Source of the DNA: an uncultured Veillonella sp. | Lineage (GTDB): Bacteria > Bacillota > Negativicutes > Veillonellales > Veillonellaceae | DNA length: 64,000 nt | Direction: 5' to 3' | Assembly: GCA_934202095.1 (NCBI GenBank) | Contig: CAKPXN010000001.1 | Location: 1-64,000, forward strand | Shown: positions 1 to 9,859 of the stretch, one piece after another | Position numbering within the stretch: the first letter of the stretch is position 1 | Layout of the letters: every line of letters starts with the position of its first letter | Made by a program: the position numbers and the translations under genes | Notes under the pieces: generated by a model | The model's input: the letters and a program-made list of their open reading frames with translations, nothing else | Databases searched by the model: none | Told to the model about the DNA's origin: nothing

Positions 1-18
1 GCTATTCCCGCATGTACA

Positions 19-94
<76 letters not shown>

Positions 95-99
95 ATGAA

Positions 100-175
100 T
101 GGCGACCCCGATCAGATTTGAACTGACGATCTTCGCCGTGACAGGGCGACATGTTAACCGCTACACCACGGGGCC
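100..175 (-). tRNA. tRNA-Asp (GTC)
   Basis: The minus strand folds as a cloverleaf with acceptor stem GGCCCCG/CGGGGTC (one G-U pair) and anticodon stem TCGCC/GGCGA around loop CTGTCAC, giving anticodon GTC (Asp). The T loop contains GTTCAAATC and CCA is encoded at the 3' end. It sits between the upstream MBL gene (about 50 bases away) and tRNA-Phe. Confidence 0.97.
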
Positions 176-225
176 GTATCCAAAGTACTTGCTTAGTATA
201 TCTGTTATCAGACTTTTTGTCAACA

Positions 226-822
226 CTATATGTGTAAATTCTTAATGAAGTTTTTTTCATTTCCCAAAATAGTGCTATCTTGATGTCCAGGTTCTACTAA
301 TAGTGCATCATTCAGCTCTAATATTTTACGTAAGCTATTACGTAGATTATCTGCATTGCCATTATAATTATCACTATTACCAACGTTTTGTTTAAAAATA
401 GTATCACCTGTAAATAAATGACCTTCTATTTCATAACATACAGATCCGGCGCTATGACCAGGTGTATGGTACACCTGTATATGGAACGGACCAATAGTTA
501 ATACACCTTCTGTAATTGGCATACATTGAGTAAACATCTTTTTCTTATATACGCTAGGACGGCGCCGAATCAATTGCAATAATTCATGATCCCCCTCATG
601 TAGATATGCAGGAATCTTATAATATTCACATATTTCATCCAGGGCTGACACATGGTCACAGTGACCATGTGTTAACAAAACCGCAATTGGTTTAGAATCT
701 CCTACCATCTCAATTATATGTTTACTATGAAATCCAGGGTCAATTATGAGAGATTGATTGTATGTTTTTAATACATAACAATTTGCCTTATACAAGCCTA
801 ATGGACGTTTTATTATTTCCAT
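226..822 (-). CDS. MBL-fold metallohydrolase (glyoxalase II-like)
   Basis: This 198-residue protein has the metallo-beta-lactamase metal motif THGHCDH (H52, H54, D56, H57), followed by a GHSAGS histidine, the bridging aspartate in FTGDTIF and a late histidine in PGHQ. All ligands for a two-metal centre are therefore present. Small stand-alone proteins of this type hydrolyse thioesters or related substrates in the cytoplasm (hydroxyacylglutathione hydrolase-like). The length is typical of the short bacterial form lacking the C-terminal HAGH domain. The substrate cannot be read from sequence. It is the last protein gene before the tRNA pair and follows trkH after 46 bases. Confidence 0.85.
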   Translation of the reverse strand: MEIIKRPLGLYKANCYVLKTYNQSLIIDPGFHSKHIIEMVGDSKPIAVLLTHGHCDHVSALDEICEYYKIPAYLHEGDHELLQLIRRRPSVYKKKMFTQCMPITEGVLTIGPFHIQVYHTPGHSAGSVCYEIEGHLFTGDTIFKQNVGNSDNYNGNADNLRNSLRKILELNDALLVEPGHQDSTILGNEKNFIKNLHI

Positions 823-868
823 TTTACAATCCTTCCCCCATAACTAATGCGATATACAATATAAACTT

Positions 869-2356
869 CTATAAAATTCTATATCGTTTTGTCGTATCTT
901 TTTTAATAAAATACCCTTCCCAGAATTGTGGATGAAGCATAACTAGAATCGTAAATAATTCTAAACGACCTAATAGCATATCTACAATAGCCACACCTTT
1001 TGCACCTAATGGTAATAATGCAAAAGAATCAGTTGGTCCATAACTGCCAAAGGCTAAACCTACATTACTTTGGAATGCGGTGACTATTTGAAGTGCATCA
1101 CCTGTAGACAAACCAAAACATGTCATTAGAAATACGGATATAACATAAATCATTAAATATAGAAATATAAATTGTTGCGTCATACGCACCCATTTATCTG
1201 GTAATGGCTTTCCATTGATTCGTACAACTTGAACCATATCAGGATGTATGGCTTTTCTCAAATAAATGATACTACTCTTAATTAAAATAATAAGACGAAT
1301 AATCTTAACGCCACCGGTCGTAGATCCACTACAACCTCCAAAAAAACTAGATATAAATAACATCATTTGAGCCGCAGCAGGCCATAGATCGTAATCAGAT
1401 ACGGCAAAACCGCTGCCCGTTTGTATTGATACTAAGGTAAAGGCTGAATCTTGAAAAGCTTGTCCTATATCCATGGAATTAGATTGAAAATATAACGATA
1501 TAAAGGTGATAAGAATACCAATAACTAATACAAGCCAATACATACGCGTTTCAAAATCAGAGAATAATTGAGAGAAACCCTTTTGAATTACATTATAATA
1601 TACGGCAAAGTTACCACCAGCAATGACCATAAACAGTATAAATACTACACATATATATGTATTTTGACTATATAAAAAAGTACCTGCCGTAGTTGGCGTC
1701 AATCCACCAGTAGCAATAATAGAAAATGAATAATTCAATGCATCAAAGGGATCAATACCACCTAAGCAGAGCATTATAAAACAGATAATTGTAAATATTA
1801 CGTACAATGTCCATAATTTCGATGCTATGGATTGAATCCGTGGTAACACTACACCTGGTTTTGGTACAGATGCCTCAGCATTGAAAAAATGCGCAGCATC
1901 AGCACCAAGATTGCGTAGAAATGATAGAATCAACACAATGATTCCCATACCGCCAATCCAATGCATTAATCCACGCCACAGTATGAAAGACTTTGGTATA
2001 CTATCAACATCAAAAATAACTGTAGCACCAGTAGCAGTAATACCTGACATAGATTCAAACAGCGCGTCCATCGGATTAACTAATACACCAGATATAATAA
2101 AGGGAATAGCCCCCAATAACACTGTTAATATCCATGTTGAGCTAACCACTAGGAATCCATCTCTCAAGCTAAAGGTCTTACTCTTATTTCCACCAAGTAC
2201 TAGTAGACTACCAAGCAGTATAGATAATACAGCCGTAATACAAAAGGACCAATATGCAGTTTCAAATAGAATACTATATATAAATGGTATAACAAGAAAA
2301 GCTCCAAAAATATAGAGTAATTTCCCTACCAAGGACATGACAATCTGTATACGCAT
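869..2356 (-). CDS. trkH: Trk-type potassium uptake membrane subunit TrkH
   Basis: A 495-residue polytopic membrane protein of the TrkH/KtrB superfamily. Four re-entrant pore segments carry the expected filter-like motifs: SGITATGATV, IIATGGLTPTT, QTGSGFAVSD and SNVGLAFGSYG. The conserved loop SGSTTGGVK is also present. With TrkA it forms a K+ uptake channel gated by cytosolic nucleotide. The preceding trkA stops 7 bases upstream and an AGGGG ribosome binding site precedes the ATG, so the pair is translated from one message. Length and motif order match the family and nothing is truncated. Confidence 0.95.
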   Translation of the reverse strand: MRIQIVMSLVGKLLYIFGAFLVIPFIYSILFETAYWSFCITAVLSILLGSLLVLGGNKSKTFSLRDGFLVVSSTWILTVLLGAIPFIISGVLVNPMDALFESMSGITATGATVIFDVDSIPKSFILWRGLMHWIGGMGIIVLILSFLRNLGADAAHFFNAEASVPKPGVVLPRIQSIASKLWTLYVIFTIICFIMLCLGGIDPFDALNYSFSIIATGGLTPTTAGTFLYSQNTYICVVFILFMVIAGGNFAVYYNVIQKGFSQLFSDFETRMYWLVLVIGILITFISLYFQSNSMDIGQAFQDSAFTLVSIQTGSGFAVSDYDLWPAAAQMMLFISSFFGGCSGSTTGGVKIIRLIILIKSSIIYLRKAIHPDMVQVVRINGKPLPDKWVRMTQQFIFLYLMIYVISVFLMTCFGLSTGDALQIVTAFQSNVGLAFGSYGPTDSFALLPLGAKGVAIVDMLLGRLELFTILVMLHPQFWEGYFIKKDTTKRYRIL

Positions 2357-2363
2357 ATAACCC

Positions 2364-3704
2364 CTACGTTAAATAATTCAATAATTTAGTAACAGATTCA
2401 GGCAATGAGAATAGCACAATATGATCCCCCACTAACAGCTCTGTATTACCACGCGGAACAATCGCTTCATCACCGCGGAGTATAACACCAACTAAGGCTT
2501 TACCAGGTAGACGAATATCTTTTAGTTGTTTACCAGCTACGGGAGATTGTTCCGTAATAAGAATCTCTATAGATTCAGCCTTTCCACCTTCAAAAGTAGA
2601 TATGGAAACAACGCCTTCTCCACTTCGAATAAATCGTAGTATTTGTCCAGCAGTCATTAGACGTGGTGAAAATACGATATCTATACCGACTTGTTCCATG
2701 AGCATTATATATTCAGGACGTCCTACACGGACAACGGTTTTAGGTATGCCCATATGTTTCCCTACTAAAGCAACTAAAAGATTTAATTTATCATCATCTG
2801 TTAAAACAATAATAACATCGTTATCGGCTACTTCTTCGGCTTCTAATAAATCAAAATCCGTACCGTCCCCATTGATGACAATGGCTTTATCCACTTGTGC
2901 AGCCAAGGCTTCACAACGCTCAATGTCTTTCTCAATAACCTTAACGGTAAATCCTGCTTTTTCCAATAAGATGGCCAAATTGCGACCTAATAAACCAGCG
3001 CCTACAATAACAACCCGTTTATGGAAGGTTGCATGATTAGAAAACCATTCTTGTTCTACTTCATTAATACCATCTTTTAAACCTAAAAAGAAAACACTGT
3101 CATTAGGTAATAGTATGCTTTCACCATGAGGTATAATCATTTCACCTAATCGTAAAATGCCAACCAATAACACACCTTCTGGAAAAGTTAACTCTTTTAA
3201 GGGTTTATTTACAAGCGGGAATGTACTATTAATTTTAAATTCCATTAAACGTACAGCACCTTGACCAAATTCTTCTACGTCCAAAGCGGATGGTGTTTCA
3301 ATAATATGAAGTAATTCTTGTGCCGTAACCATCTCTGGATTAATAAATAAATCAACGCCTAATCGTTCTTTCATATGATCATCCATATGATCAACGATAT
3401 TAGTATCTCTCACACGTGCTACAGTAGATGGGACACCTGCTATTTTAGCTACTGCACAAGATAACATATTAACTTCATCAGAATCAGTAACTGCAATAAA
3501 CATGCCTACATCTGATAGGTCAATTTCATTCAATAACTGAATATCGCTACCATTACCGCATACTAAACTAACATCCAATGTATTTTCTAAATTATGGATA
3601 CGTTCCTGGGAACGGTCTATAAGATATACGTCATGATCGTCTTGTACCAGTCTTTCACATAAGGAATAGCCTACCTTACCAGCACCTACTACAATAATTT
3701 TCAT
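2364..3704 (-). CDS. trkA: Trk potassium uptake regulatory subunit TrkA
   Basis: A 446-residue protein with two tandem RCK modules. Each begins with a Rossmann motif (VGAGKVGYSL near residue 6; VGAGLLGRNL near residue 233), and each NAD-binding half is followed by a TrkA-C ligand domain. This duplicated form is the classic peripheral subunit that gates TrkH in response to NAD(H) or ATP/ADP. It is the immediate upstream partner of trkH and starts 3 bases after the S1-domain gene, consistent with one operon. Confidence 0.96.
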   Translation of the reverse strand: MKIIVVGAGKVGYSLCERLVQDDHDVYLIDRSQERIHNLENTLDVSLVCGNGSDIQLLNEIDLSDVGMFIAVTDSDEVNMLSCAVAKIAGVPSTVARVRDTNIVDHMDDHMKERLGVDLFINPEMVTAQELLHIIETPSALDVEEFGQGAVRLMEFKINSTFPLVNKPLKELTFPEGVLLVGILRLGEMIIPHGESILLPNDSVFFLGLKDGINEVEQEWFSNHATFHKRVVIVGAGLLGRNLAILLEKAGFTVKVIEKDIERCEALAAQVDKAIVINGDGTDFDLLEAEEVADNDVIIVLTDDDKLNLLVALVGKHMGIPKTVVRVGRPEYIMLMEQVGIDIVFSPRLMTAGQILRFIRSGEGVVSISTFEGGKAESIEILITEQSPVAGKQLKDIRLPGKALVGVILRGDEAIVPRGNTELLVGDHIVLFSLPESVTKLLNYLT

Positions 3705-3707
3705 AGT

Positions 3708-4601
3708 TTAGTCCTCTTGTTGATTAGGATTCCATTGTTTTCCTGATTCTGTAAGCAATGTCCACCCATCTTCTTGCACGACAAGGCGTTCTTTCATTAA
3801 ATGACCTAAAGCACGTTTAAAGGCTGCTTTGCTAATATTAAATTTATCTTTAATTAACATAGCAGAAGACTCATCACTATAAGGCATTTTACCGCCTCGT
3901 TCTAATAGGTATTCCATAATAATCTGACCATCAGAAATTAATGCTTTTTCTTTAATTGGACGCATAGAAACATTAATACGACCATCATCACGCTTAAATG
4001 TTACACGAGCCTCTACCATTTCACCAACATTTAACTTTCTCGTCATTTCAGAACGATGTAAAAAGGCTATCCATCGTTCTGGGGTGATAAAGAATGCACC
4101 ATCACTTGTCAAATTATAGATGGCTCCCGTCACTTGTTGGCCAACAACAGCATCAGTAGCTGCTTTAGACGCTCGGCGCATTTCATCATCAACATCCATG
4201 GAAACAGCCATACGGCCCGATTTATCGGTATATAGCTTTACCCATACCTTTTCACCTACTTGCGGTCTGCCACGCATTTCAGCATGGGGCATGAAAATTC
4301 CCCGTTCTGTACCAACCTCTACAAAGCAGCCAAAATTGGTTACATTAATTACCTCCACATAACCAATTTGCCCAACCTTCATAGCTGGTAAGCGCATAGA
4401 TGCGGTCAAACGGCCCTTTGGATCTCGATATAAAAAGACCTCTACCTCGTCACCAATGACAACAGGTGATGTCTGTTGATCCTTATGGAGTAAGATATCA
4501 TCATTTGTATTGCCCGTTTGACCATCTAGGAAAGCGCCATAGTCACTAGTACGTAAAACACGCAGTGTAGCAATGGTATTTTCCAACAATTCGCTAGCCA
4601 T
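3708..4601 (-). CDS. cvfB: S1-domain RNA-binding protein, CvfB-like
   Basis: A 297-residue protein built of consecutive S1/OB-type RNA-binding modules, with a clear S1 motif around VGYVEVINVTNFGCFVEVG and others before and after. The C-terminal winged-helix-like segment contains LLERGGKMPYSD and FNISKAAFKRALGHLMKE. This is the architecture of conserved virulence factor B (CvfB/YitL), an RNA-binding regulator in Firmicutes. It lies 3 bases after rsfS and before trkA. Family assignment is firm; its RNA targets are unknown. Confidence 0.85.
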   Translation of the reverse strand: MASELLENTIATLRVLRTSDYGAFLDGQTGNTNDDILLHKDQQTSPVVIGDEVEVFLYRDPKGRLTASMRLPAMKVGQIGYVEVINVTNFGCFVEVGTERGIFMPHAEMRGRPQVGEKVWVKLYTDKSGRMAVSMDVDDEMRRASKAATDAVVGQQVTGAIYNLTSDGAFFITPERWIAFLHRSEMTRKLNVGEMVEARVTFKRDDGRINVSMRPIKEKALISDGQIIMEYLLERGGKMPYSDESSAMLIKDKFNISKAAFKRALGHLMKERLVVQEDGWTLLTESGKQWNPNQQED

Positions 4602-4604
4602 ACA

Positions 4605-4967
4605 TTATTCTCCTTCAAAAGGAACACGTCCTGCATCGTTCCATAAAGCTTCAAGGCCATAAAATTCACGAATTTCATCATTACCAAAGACGTGGCAAAT
4701 AATATCGCCAAAGTCCAATAAAATCCATTCCCCTTCGCGATATCCTTCACGATGGAGGACCGTCATGCCTTGTTCTGCTGCTATATCTTCAATCTCATCG
4801 GCAATACTTTGGGATTGTTTAATATTATTAGCACTGGCAATCATAAAATAATCACCTAGCATTGAAATACCTTCTAGGTCTAATATTTCAATGTTATGGC
4901 CTTTTTTATCATATGCAGCTTGTGCAAGGGTTAACACATGTTGTTTAATTTCTTCTTTTTGTTTCAT
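4605..4967 (-). CDS. rsfS: Ribosomal silencing factor RsfS
   Basis: This 120-residue protein matches RsfS/YbeB/Iojap across its full length: an N-terminal helix, LDLEGISMLGDYFMIASANN, then WILLDFGDIICHVF. The family binds ribosomal protein L14 and blocks joining of the 50S and 30S subunits during starvation. It sits between the LCP gene and cvfB, in the nadD-yqeK-rsfS order that is widely conserved in Firmicutes. The start has a GATACG-type spacer after the LCP stop; no unusual features are seen. Confidence 0.95.
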   Translation of the reverse strand: MKQKEEIKQHVLTLAQAAYDKKGHNIEILDLEGISMLGDYFMIASANNIKQSQSIADEIEDIAAEQGMTVLHREGYREGEWILLDFGDIICHVFGNDEIREFYGLEALWNDAGRVPFEGE

Positions 4968-4978
4968 CGTATCTCCTA

Positions 4979-6112
4979 TTATTCTTTCTTTTCTGGTTCC
5001 GAACCTGGTTCTGATGGTTTTGTGCGTGTACTTTGTTCAGATTCGACTGCAACAGGCTCTTTTTTAGTCTCTGGGGTAGCTACAAATTGAGTTAAATCCT
5101 CAGGTGCTAATGTTCCCATCGTAATACCCACTAAGCGCTGTGCCTCCGTTGGATTAACATGCCAGTACACAACATTATTTATTTTTTCCTTTTCCCCAGG
5201 CAAAATATAAAAATGAATATGATCTTTTTCCATTTGACCAATTGTGCGCATCAATTTGATAGCATCCCACGTAGAAATATTACTTTCATAATGGCTCCAT
5301 AGTCTCCAAATATGCCAAGCTTTGGTAATAAACCATGTATCTTGTTCACGATCAACCCATAATTTCAAGAACCGTTCTTGCCGTTGAACGCGTCCAAAAT
5401 TATCATTATTTTCATCTGTATAGCGTAAATATGCCAACGCATTATCACTATCTAAATTTTGATAACCACGACGTAAATCTATATCTTTAGATCCTGTTTC
5501 AGCATCCACATGTTCCATATTTTTTTCTACATAAAACTGTTGGCTGCCTAACACATCACTCGTTTTTTTGAAAGCTGCTTCATCAACGACAACATAGTAT
5601 GGAATACTAATATGGAACATATCCTCTACAACAGCTTTTGTTAATTCAATATTTCCTTCTGCATACATTTGATTTAACATAGAAGCAGACTTTTGATCTC
5701 TACTTTCAATCTTACTGTTACTAGGAATGCCAATGATATCCATCGTATTCGTATTCATATTAATAGACATGAGAAATAGAGAATCAGCTTGACTCGGATT
5801 ATTAGTATCTCGACCGACAATCAACACATATACAGGTTTATTTAATGCTTTCTGTTCTACATTAACAGTATCAGTATGTTTAGGTTCACTGGATTCTTCA
5901 ATTTCACTTGCTGTATCGGTTTGTGTTACACGATGATATACATAGCTAATGCCACTGTACATCCCCCATCCAATACCACAAACAACGGTAAGTGCTAAGG
6001 CGAATACAATGATTAGACGCCACCACTGAACCTTATTCTTTTTCATCTGACGCTCTCTACGTCTTCTACGACGACGAGCACGTGCTTTCTCTAATTCATC
6101 CATTGTAGGCAC
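4979..6112 (-). CDS. LytR-Cps2A-Psr (LCP) family protein, divergent catalytic motifs
   Basis: A 377-residue protein with a strongly basic N-terminus (RARRRRRRRERQ), one membrane anchor at about residues 31-55, an extracytoplasmic LCP domain and a polar Pro/Glu-rich tail. Family landmarks are YVLIVGRDTN near residue 94 and ALAYLRYTDENNDNFGRVQRQ near residue 215. LCP enzymes transfer undecaprenyl-linked glycopolymers to peptidoglycan using arginines in RSDT and SIPRD motifs; here those positions read QADS and GIPSNS. The fold is supported, but classical activity is doubtful. The start overlaps the yqeK stop by 17 bases, as expected for this locus. Confidence 0.8.
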   Translation of the reverse strand: MPTMDELEKARARRRRRRRERQMKKNKVQWWRLIIVFALALTVVCGIGWGMYSGISYVYHRVTQTDTASEIEESSEPKHTDTVNVEQKALNKPVYVLIVGRDTNNPSQADSLFLMSINMNTNTMDIIGIPSNSKIESRDQKSASMLNQMYAEGNIELTKAVVEDMFHISIPYYVVVDEAAFKKTSDVLGSQQFYVEKNMEHVDAETGSKDIDLRRGYQNLDSDNALAYLRYTDENNDNFGRVQRQERFLKLWVDREQDTWFITKAWHIWRLWSHYESNISTWDAIKLMRTIGQMEKDHIHFYILPGEKEKINNVVYWHVNPTEAQRLVGITMGTLAPEDLTQFVATPETKKEPVAVESEQSTRTKPSEPGSEPEKKE

Positions 6113-6677
6113 CTTCCTTTTTCATATGATGTATTAGATCATTACGACTAATAATAGTAAGCGGATAAATTGTATCCCCACTATCAATTAAATGTCGAAT
6201 AGTCATATCAAATCCACATAATACCCCATCATCAAGGGATTGTTCGGCAGCCTTACGAATATCATTTACACCAGGAAAATTACGATTTGGCTCAATATAA
6301 TCAGCTAAAAATATAATCTTATCTAATTTCGACATTCCTACTTTTCCGGTTGTATGAACACGGATAGCTTCCAACACTTCACGATTAGTAATACCATATT
6401 GAGTGTTGGCTAAAACCATCCCCGCTAGACCATGTAATAAAGCACCACTGCGCAACATATCTGCATCACAGGATAAGTCGGCAACTACATCTTGCATTTC
6501 CAATAGAGGTAATTCTTTAGCGCAATCATGTAATAATGCAGCTATATGCGCATCCTCTACATTAGCTCCATATTTTTTTGCTAAATAGATGGCTGACTCT
6601 ACAACACCTAATGTGTGTATAAATCGCTTCTTACTTAACTTATTGGATAAATCGGTTTCAATTTGTTGTATATCCAC
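6096..6677 (-). CDS. yqeK: HD-domain Ap4A hydrolase YqeK
   Basis: A 193-residue HD phosphohydrolase with H21, the HD doublet H50-D51 in LLHDCAKEL, and a later HTTGK/D-containing segment before IIFLADYIEPNR, the YqeK signature. YqeK enzymes hydrolyse diadenosine tetraphosphate symmetrically to two ADP. It sits directly after nadD (5-base gap) and overlaps the downstream LCP gene. The nadD-yqeK-rsfS order is the usual Firmicutes arrangement. Length and motifs are complete. Confidence 0.92.
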   Translation of the reverse strand: MDIQQIETDLSNKLSKKRFIHTLGVVESAIYLAKKYGANVEDAHIAALLHDCAKELPLLEMQDVVADLSCDADMLRSGALLHGLAGMVLANTQYGITNREVLEAIRVHTTGKVGMSKLDKIIFLADYIEPNRNFPGVNDIRKAAEQSLDDGVLCGFDMTIRHLIDSGDTIYPLTIISRNDLIHHMKKEGAYNG

Positions 6678-6682
6678 CTTAA

Positions 6683-7297
6683 CTATTCCTTCCGATAAAT
6701 ATCATATTCTTCAATATACTGAACTACACATTTAGGTAACATATACCTGACTGTTAAACCATGTCGCAGTCGGTCTCTTAAATAGGTAGCAGATAATTTC
6801 ATTTCAGGTACATTCATTAGATGAATTCTATCAACAGCCTTTGGTCCTAATGACTCTAGGGTAGTATCAATAACCTGTGAACCATCAGGTCTCATAGCGC
6901 CAATAAAATGGCAATGATCTAATAATTCATCTATAAATTTCCAATTAGGTAAATCTCGTATCGTATCGGTACCGGCAATAAAGAAAAATTCTACCGCATT
7001 TCCATATATGCTTTTGAAATAATGAATCGTATCAATCGTATATGAAGGGCCTTCACGGTGCATTTCCACATCGGATATTTCAAAATATGGATTATCTGCT
7101 ACGGCAGCAGCAGTCATAGCATAACGATGCTTTGCATCGATAACATCATTATGCTTATGAGGAGGTATCCTTGCAGGAACAAATATAACTTTTTCTAACT
7201 GAAAGCTTTCTCTTGCCACTTCTGCAATCATTAGATGTCCTAAGTGGATAGGATTAAAGGTTCCTCCTATAATCCCAATTCGCCTAGTGTCTACCAT
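6683..7297 (-). CDS. nadD: Nicotinate-nucleotide adenylyltransferase NadD
   Basis: A 204-residue nucleotidyltransferase with the N-terminal GGTFNPIHLGHL motif (H18 and H21 of the (H/T)xGH box) and the later ISTR-like segment LSATYLRDRL. It adenylates nicotinate mononucleotide in NAD synthesis. The frame stays open 25 codons upstream to a GTG, but I chose the ATG at 7297. It is preceded by AAAGGGTG at suitable spacing and places the GGTFNP motif at the normal distance from the N-terminus. It follows proA after about 140 bases. Confidence 0.95.
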   Translation of the reverse strand: MVDTRRIGIIGGTFNPIHLGHLMIAEVARESFQLEKVIFVPARIPPHKHNDVIDAKHRYAMTAAAVADNPYFEISDVEMHREGPSYTIDTIHYFKSIYGNAVEFFFIAGTDTIRDLPNWKFIDELLDHCHFIGAMRPDGSQVIDTTLESLGPKAVDRIHLMNVPEMKLSATYLRDRLRHGLTVRYMLPKCVVQYIEEYDIYRKE

Positions 7298-7436
7298 ATA
7301 TAAGTCACACCCTTTATGACGATAATGCAAATCAAGATAAATAATACTATTGTCTTTATATACGATACCCACTCATAACGACCTTTTGGAGTCTGAATAT
7401 AGCGATAGTAGGCCCGTATTAGATAATATAAACGCA

Positions 7437-8690
7437 TCACGAACGAATTTGCCCCGTTCCAAATACGAAGTATTTATAAGATGTTAGAGCTTGTAATCCC
7501 ATTGGCCCACGAGCATGAAGCTTTTGGGTACTAATACCGATTTCAGCACCAAATCCAAATTCAAAACCATCGGTAAAACGAGTAGATGCATTATGATATA
7601 CAGTAGAACAATCAATAAGATTCATAAACTGTTGTGCTGTATTAATATTGTCTGTCACAATTGCTTCGGAATGATGTGTTGTATATCGATTAATATGAGA
7701 GATTGCCTCATCTACTGAGGGTACAATTGCTATATTTAAATCAAAATCATTATATTCTGTACTAAAGGAATACTCATCAACAGTAACACCCTTAACGATC
7801 TGTAATACTTCTGGGGTACCATGAATTATGACATGGTGAGGTGCTAATCTTTGCTCTAATGCCAATAAAAACTCGTGTGCAATAGATTTATGAACCAATA
7901 AAGTTTCCATAGAATTACATACAGATGGGCGTTGCACCTTAGCATTCACAGCAATATCAACAGCCATATCTATATTAGCTTCGGCATCAACATAGGTGTG
8001 ACAAACACCACTTCCCGTCTCTATAACCGGTATCATACTATCTCGTACAACTCGTTGTATTAATCCAGCCCCACCACGTGGAATGACTACGTCTATATAC
8101 CGTCGTTGTTGTAGTAAAACACTGACTGCTTCACGGTCCAATACTTCTACAAGCTGTATCGATAAACGCGGTAAATCATATGACTCTAGTACATCTTGCA
8201 TGATGGATACGATGGTTCGATTCGTATGAAACGCCTCTTTACCACCACGTAAAATAGTGGCATTTGCAGTTTTAAAGCATAGTGCACCAGCATCAACCGT
8301 TACATTGGGACGAGCCTCAAAAATAATGCCAATAACACCAAAAGGTACGGCTCGTTTTTCAATGTGAAGTCCATTGGGTCTATCAATAGTCTCTAATACA
8401 GTACCCACAGGAGAAGGTAGTAAACTAACTTGACGTACACCTTCAGCTATTTGATTAATACGCTCTTTAGATAGTAGTAATCTATCCAACATAGTATCAG
8501 GCACTACACCTCGAGCACCATCCATATCTAAACCATTGGCTTCTAAAATTGTATCACCATGTTTTACTAATGCATCAGCCATTGCGCATAATACTTCATT
8601 GATACGTGTTTCTGGTAATTGTTGTAAAACAATAGATGCTGCCCGTGCAGATTCACCCATTTCTTTAAATATACTTTCATATGAATTCAT
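7437..8690 (-). CDS. proA: Gamma-glutamyl phosphate reductase ProA
   Basis: A 417-residue NADPH-dependent reductase of the aldehyde dehydrogenase superfamily, second step of proline synthesis. Family landmarks are IFEARPNVTVDAGALCFKT, RGGKEAFHTN, the catalytic cysteine in QRPSVCNSMET, and GFGAEIGISTQKLHARGPMG near the C-terminus. An in-frame TTG lies five codons upstream, but the ATG at 8690 is preferred because AAGAGGTG sits just before it. That SD lies inside the longer reading frame. The gene follows proB after 11 bases, forming a proBA operon. Confidence 0.96.
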   Translation of the reverse strand: MNSYESIFKEMGESARAASIVLQQLPETRINEVLCAMADALVKHGDTILEANGLDMDGARGVVPDTMLDRLLLSKERINQIAEGVRQVSLLPSPVGTVLETIDRPNGLHIEKRAVPFGVIGIIFEARPNVTVDAGALCFKTANATILRGGKEAFHTNRTIVSIMQDVLESYDLPRLSIQLVEVLDREAVSVLLQQRRYIDVVIPRGGAGLIQRVVRDSMIPVIETGSGVCHTYVDAEANIDMAVDIAVNAKVQRPSVCNSMETLLVHKSIAHEFLLALEQRLAPHHVIIHGTPEVLQIVKGVTVDEYSFSTEYNDFDLNIAIVPSVDEAISHINRYTTHHSEAIVTDNINTAQQFMNLIDCSTVYHNASTRFTDGFEFGFGAEIGISTQKLHARGPMGLQALTSYKYFVFGTGQIRS

Positions 8691-8701
8691 ACCGCACCTC
8701 T

Positions 8702-9823
8702 TCAATGAATCAGAACTAAGTTGTTCCTATGCACAACTTCATCATAAGTCGAATTAATCCCCAATACCTCTGCAATATCTTGTGTATTATGACCTTTAAT
8801 TTTTAGTAAATCCGTAGCACTATAATTTACTAAACCTCTGGCAATCTCTTTACCATTAAAAATGATTGATACCGTATCACCCGGTTCAAAAGAACCTTCT
8901 ACGCCTATTACACCTGCAGGTAAAATGCTTGCACCATGATTCAATACAGCCTTAGTACACCCTTCATCAATGACGATAGATCCAGTTAGACGTTTACCAT
9001 ACGCTACCCAATGATGTTTTTGAGAAACACCTTGATCATTAGCGACGAATAATGTACCTATATTCTCACCTTTACATACTTTGCGTAAAGAATTATCTGA
9101 TTCACCACTGGCAATAATCATATGTATACCTGAATTAGTCGCCATATGAGCAGCCTTAATTTTTGTATACATTCCACCGGTACCCATACTTGAACCTGCA
9201 CCACCAGCGATTTCATAAGTTTCATCTGTAATCACAGAAACTTCGTGGATTAAAGTAGCTGTAGAATCTGTAGCTGGATTAGCCGTATATAAACCATCAA
9301 TATCAGATAAAATAATTAGCACATCAGCTTCTACAATCCCTGCTACAGTAGCCGATAATGTATCATTATCGCCTATTTTATATTCTTCAATAGCTACTAC
9401 ATCATTTTCATTAATGATTGGAATAACATGTAATTGTAACAACGCATGTAATGTATTTCGTAGGTTCAAATAGCTATGACGAGAAGTGCTATCCTCCTTA
9501 GTCAATAATATTTGGGCAACCGTTCTACCGTACTCTCGAAACATGCGTTCATACATATGAATGAGTACACCTTGTCCTACCGCTGCTGATGCTTGACGTA
9601 ACACAAGATCTCTTGGTTTTTCTTTAAATCCTAACGGCGCAAGGCCTGCACCCGTCGCCCCCGAAGAAACAAGAATAACCTCTTTCCCTTGGTTGGCAAG
9701 ATCTGATAATTGACGGACTAAATGTTCTATCCGTTCTAAATTTAAATGACCATTTGGGTAACATAATGTACTGCTACCCACTTTAACAACAATGCGTTTA
9801 GCATTCTTAATGGCATCTCTCAT
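8702..9823 (-). CDS. proB: Glutamate 5-kinase ProB
   Basis: A 373-residue protein with an amino acid kinase domain (VVKVGSSTL at the start, ILVSSGATGAGL, NENDVVAIEEYKIGDNDTLSA, and MGTGGMYTKIKAA) followed by a PUA domain from about residue 280. It phosphorylates glutamate in proline synthesis and is normally feedback inhibited by proline. The PUA-containing long form is intact. It is upstream of proA and downstream of yhbY (36-base gap). Confidence 0.96.
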   Translation of the reverse strand: MRDAIKNAKRIVVKVGSSTLCYPNGHLNLERIEHLVRQLSDLANQGKEVILVSSGATGAGLAPLGFKEKPRDLVLRQASAAVGQGVLIHMYERMFREYGRTVAQILLTKEDSTSRHSYLNLRNTLHALLQLHVIPIINENDVVAIEEYKIGDNDTLSATVAGIVEADVLIILSDIDGLYTANPATDSTATLIHEVSVITDETYEIAGGAGSSMGTGGMYTKIKAAHMATNSGIHMIIASGESDNSLRKVCKGENIGTLFVANDQGVSQKHHWVAYGKRLTGSIVIDEGCTKAVLNHGASILPAGVIGVEGSFEPGDTVSIIFNGKEIARGLVNYSATDLLKIKGHNTQDIAEVLGINSTYDEVVHRNNLVLIH

Positions 9824-9859
9824 ACAATCATCTCCTATAAGGGAAAAAGGTTATAACTA

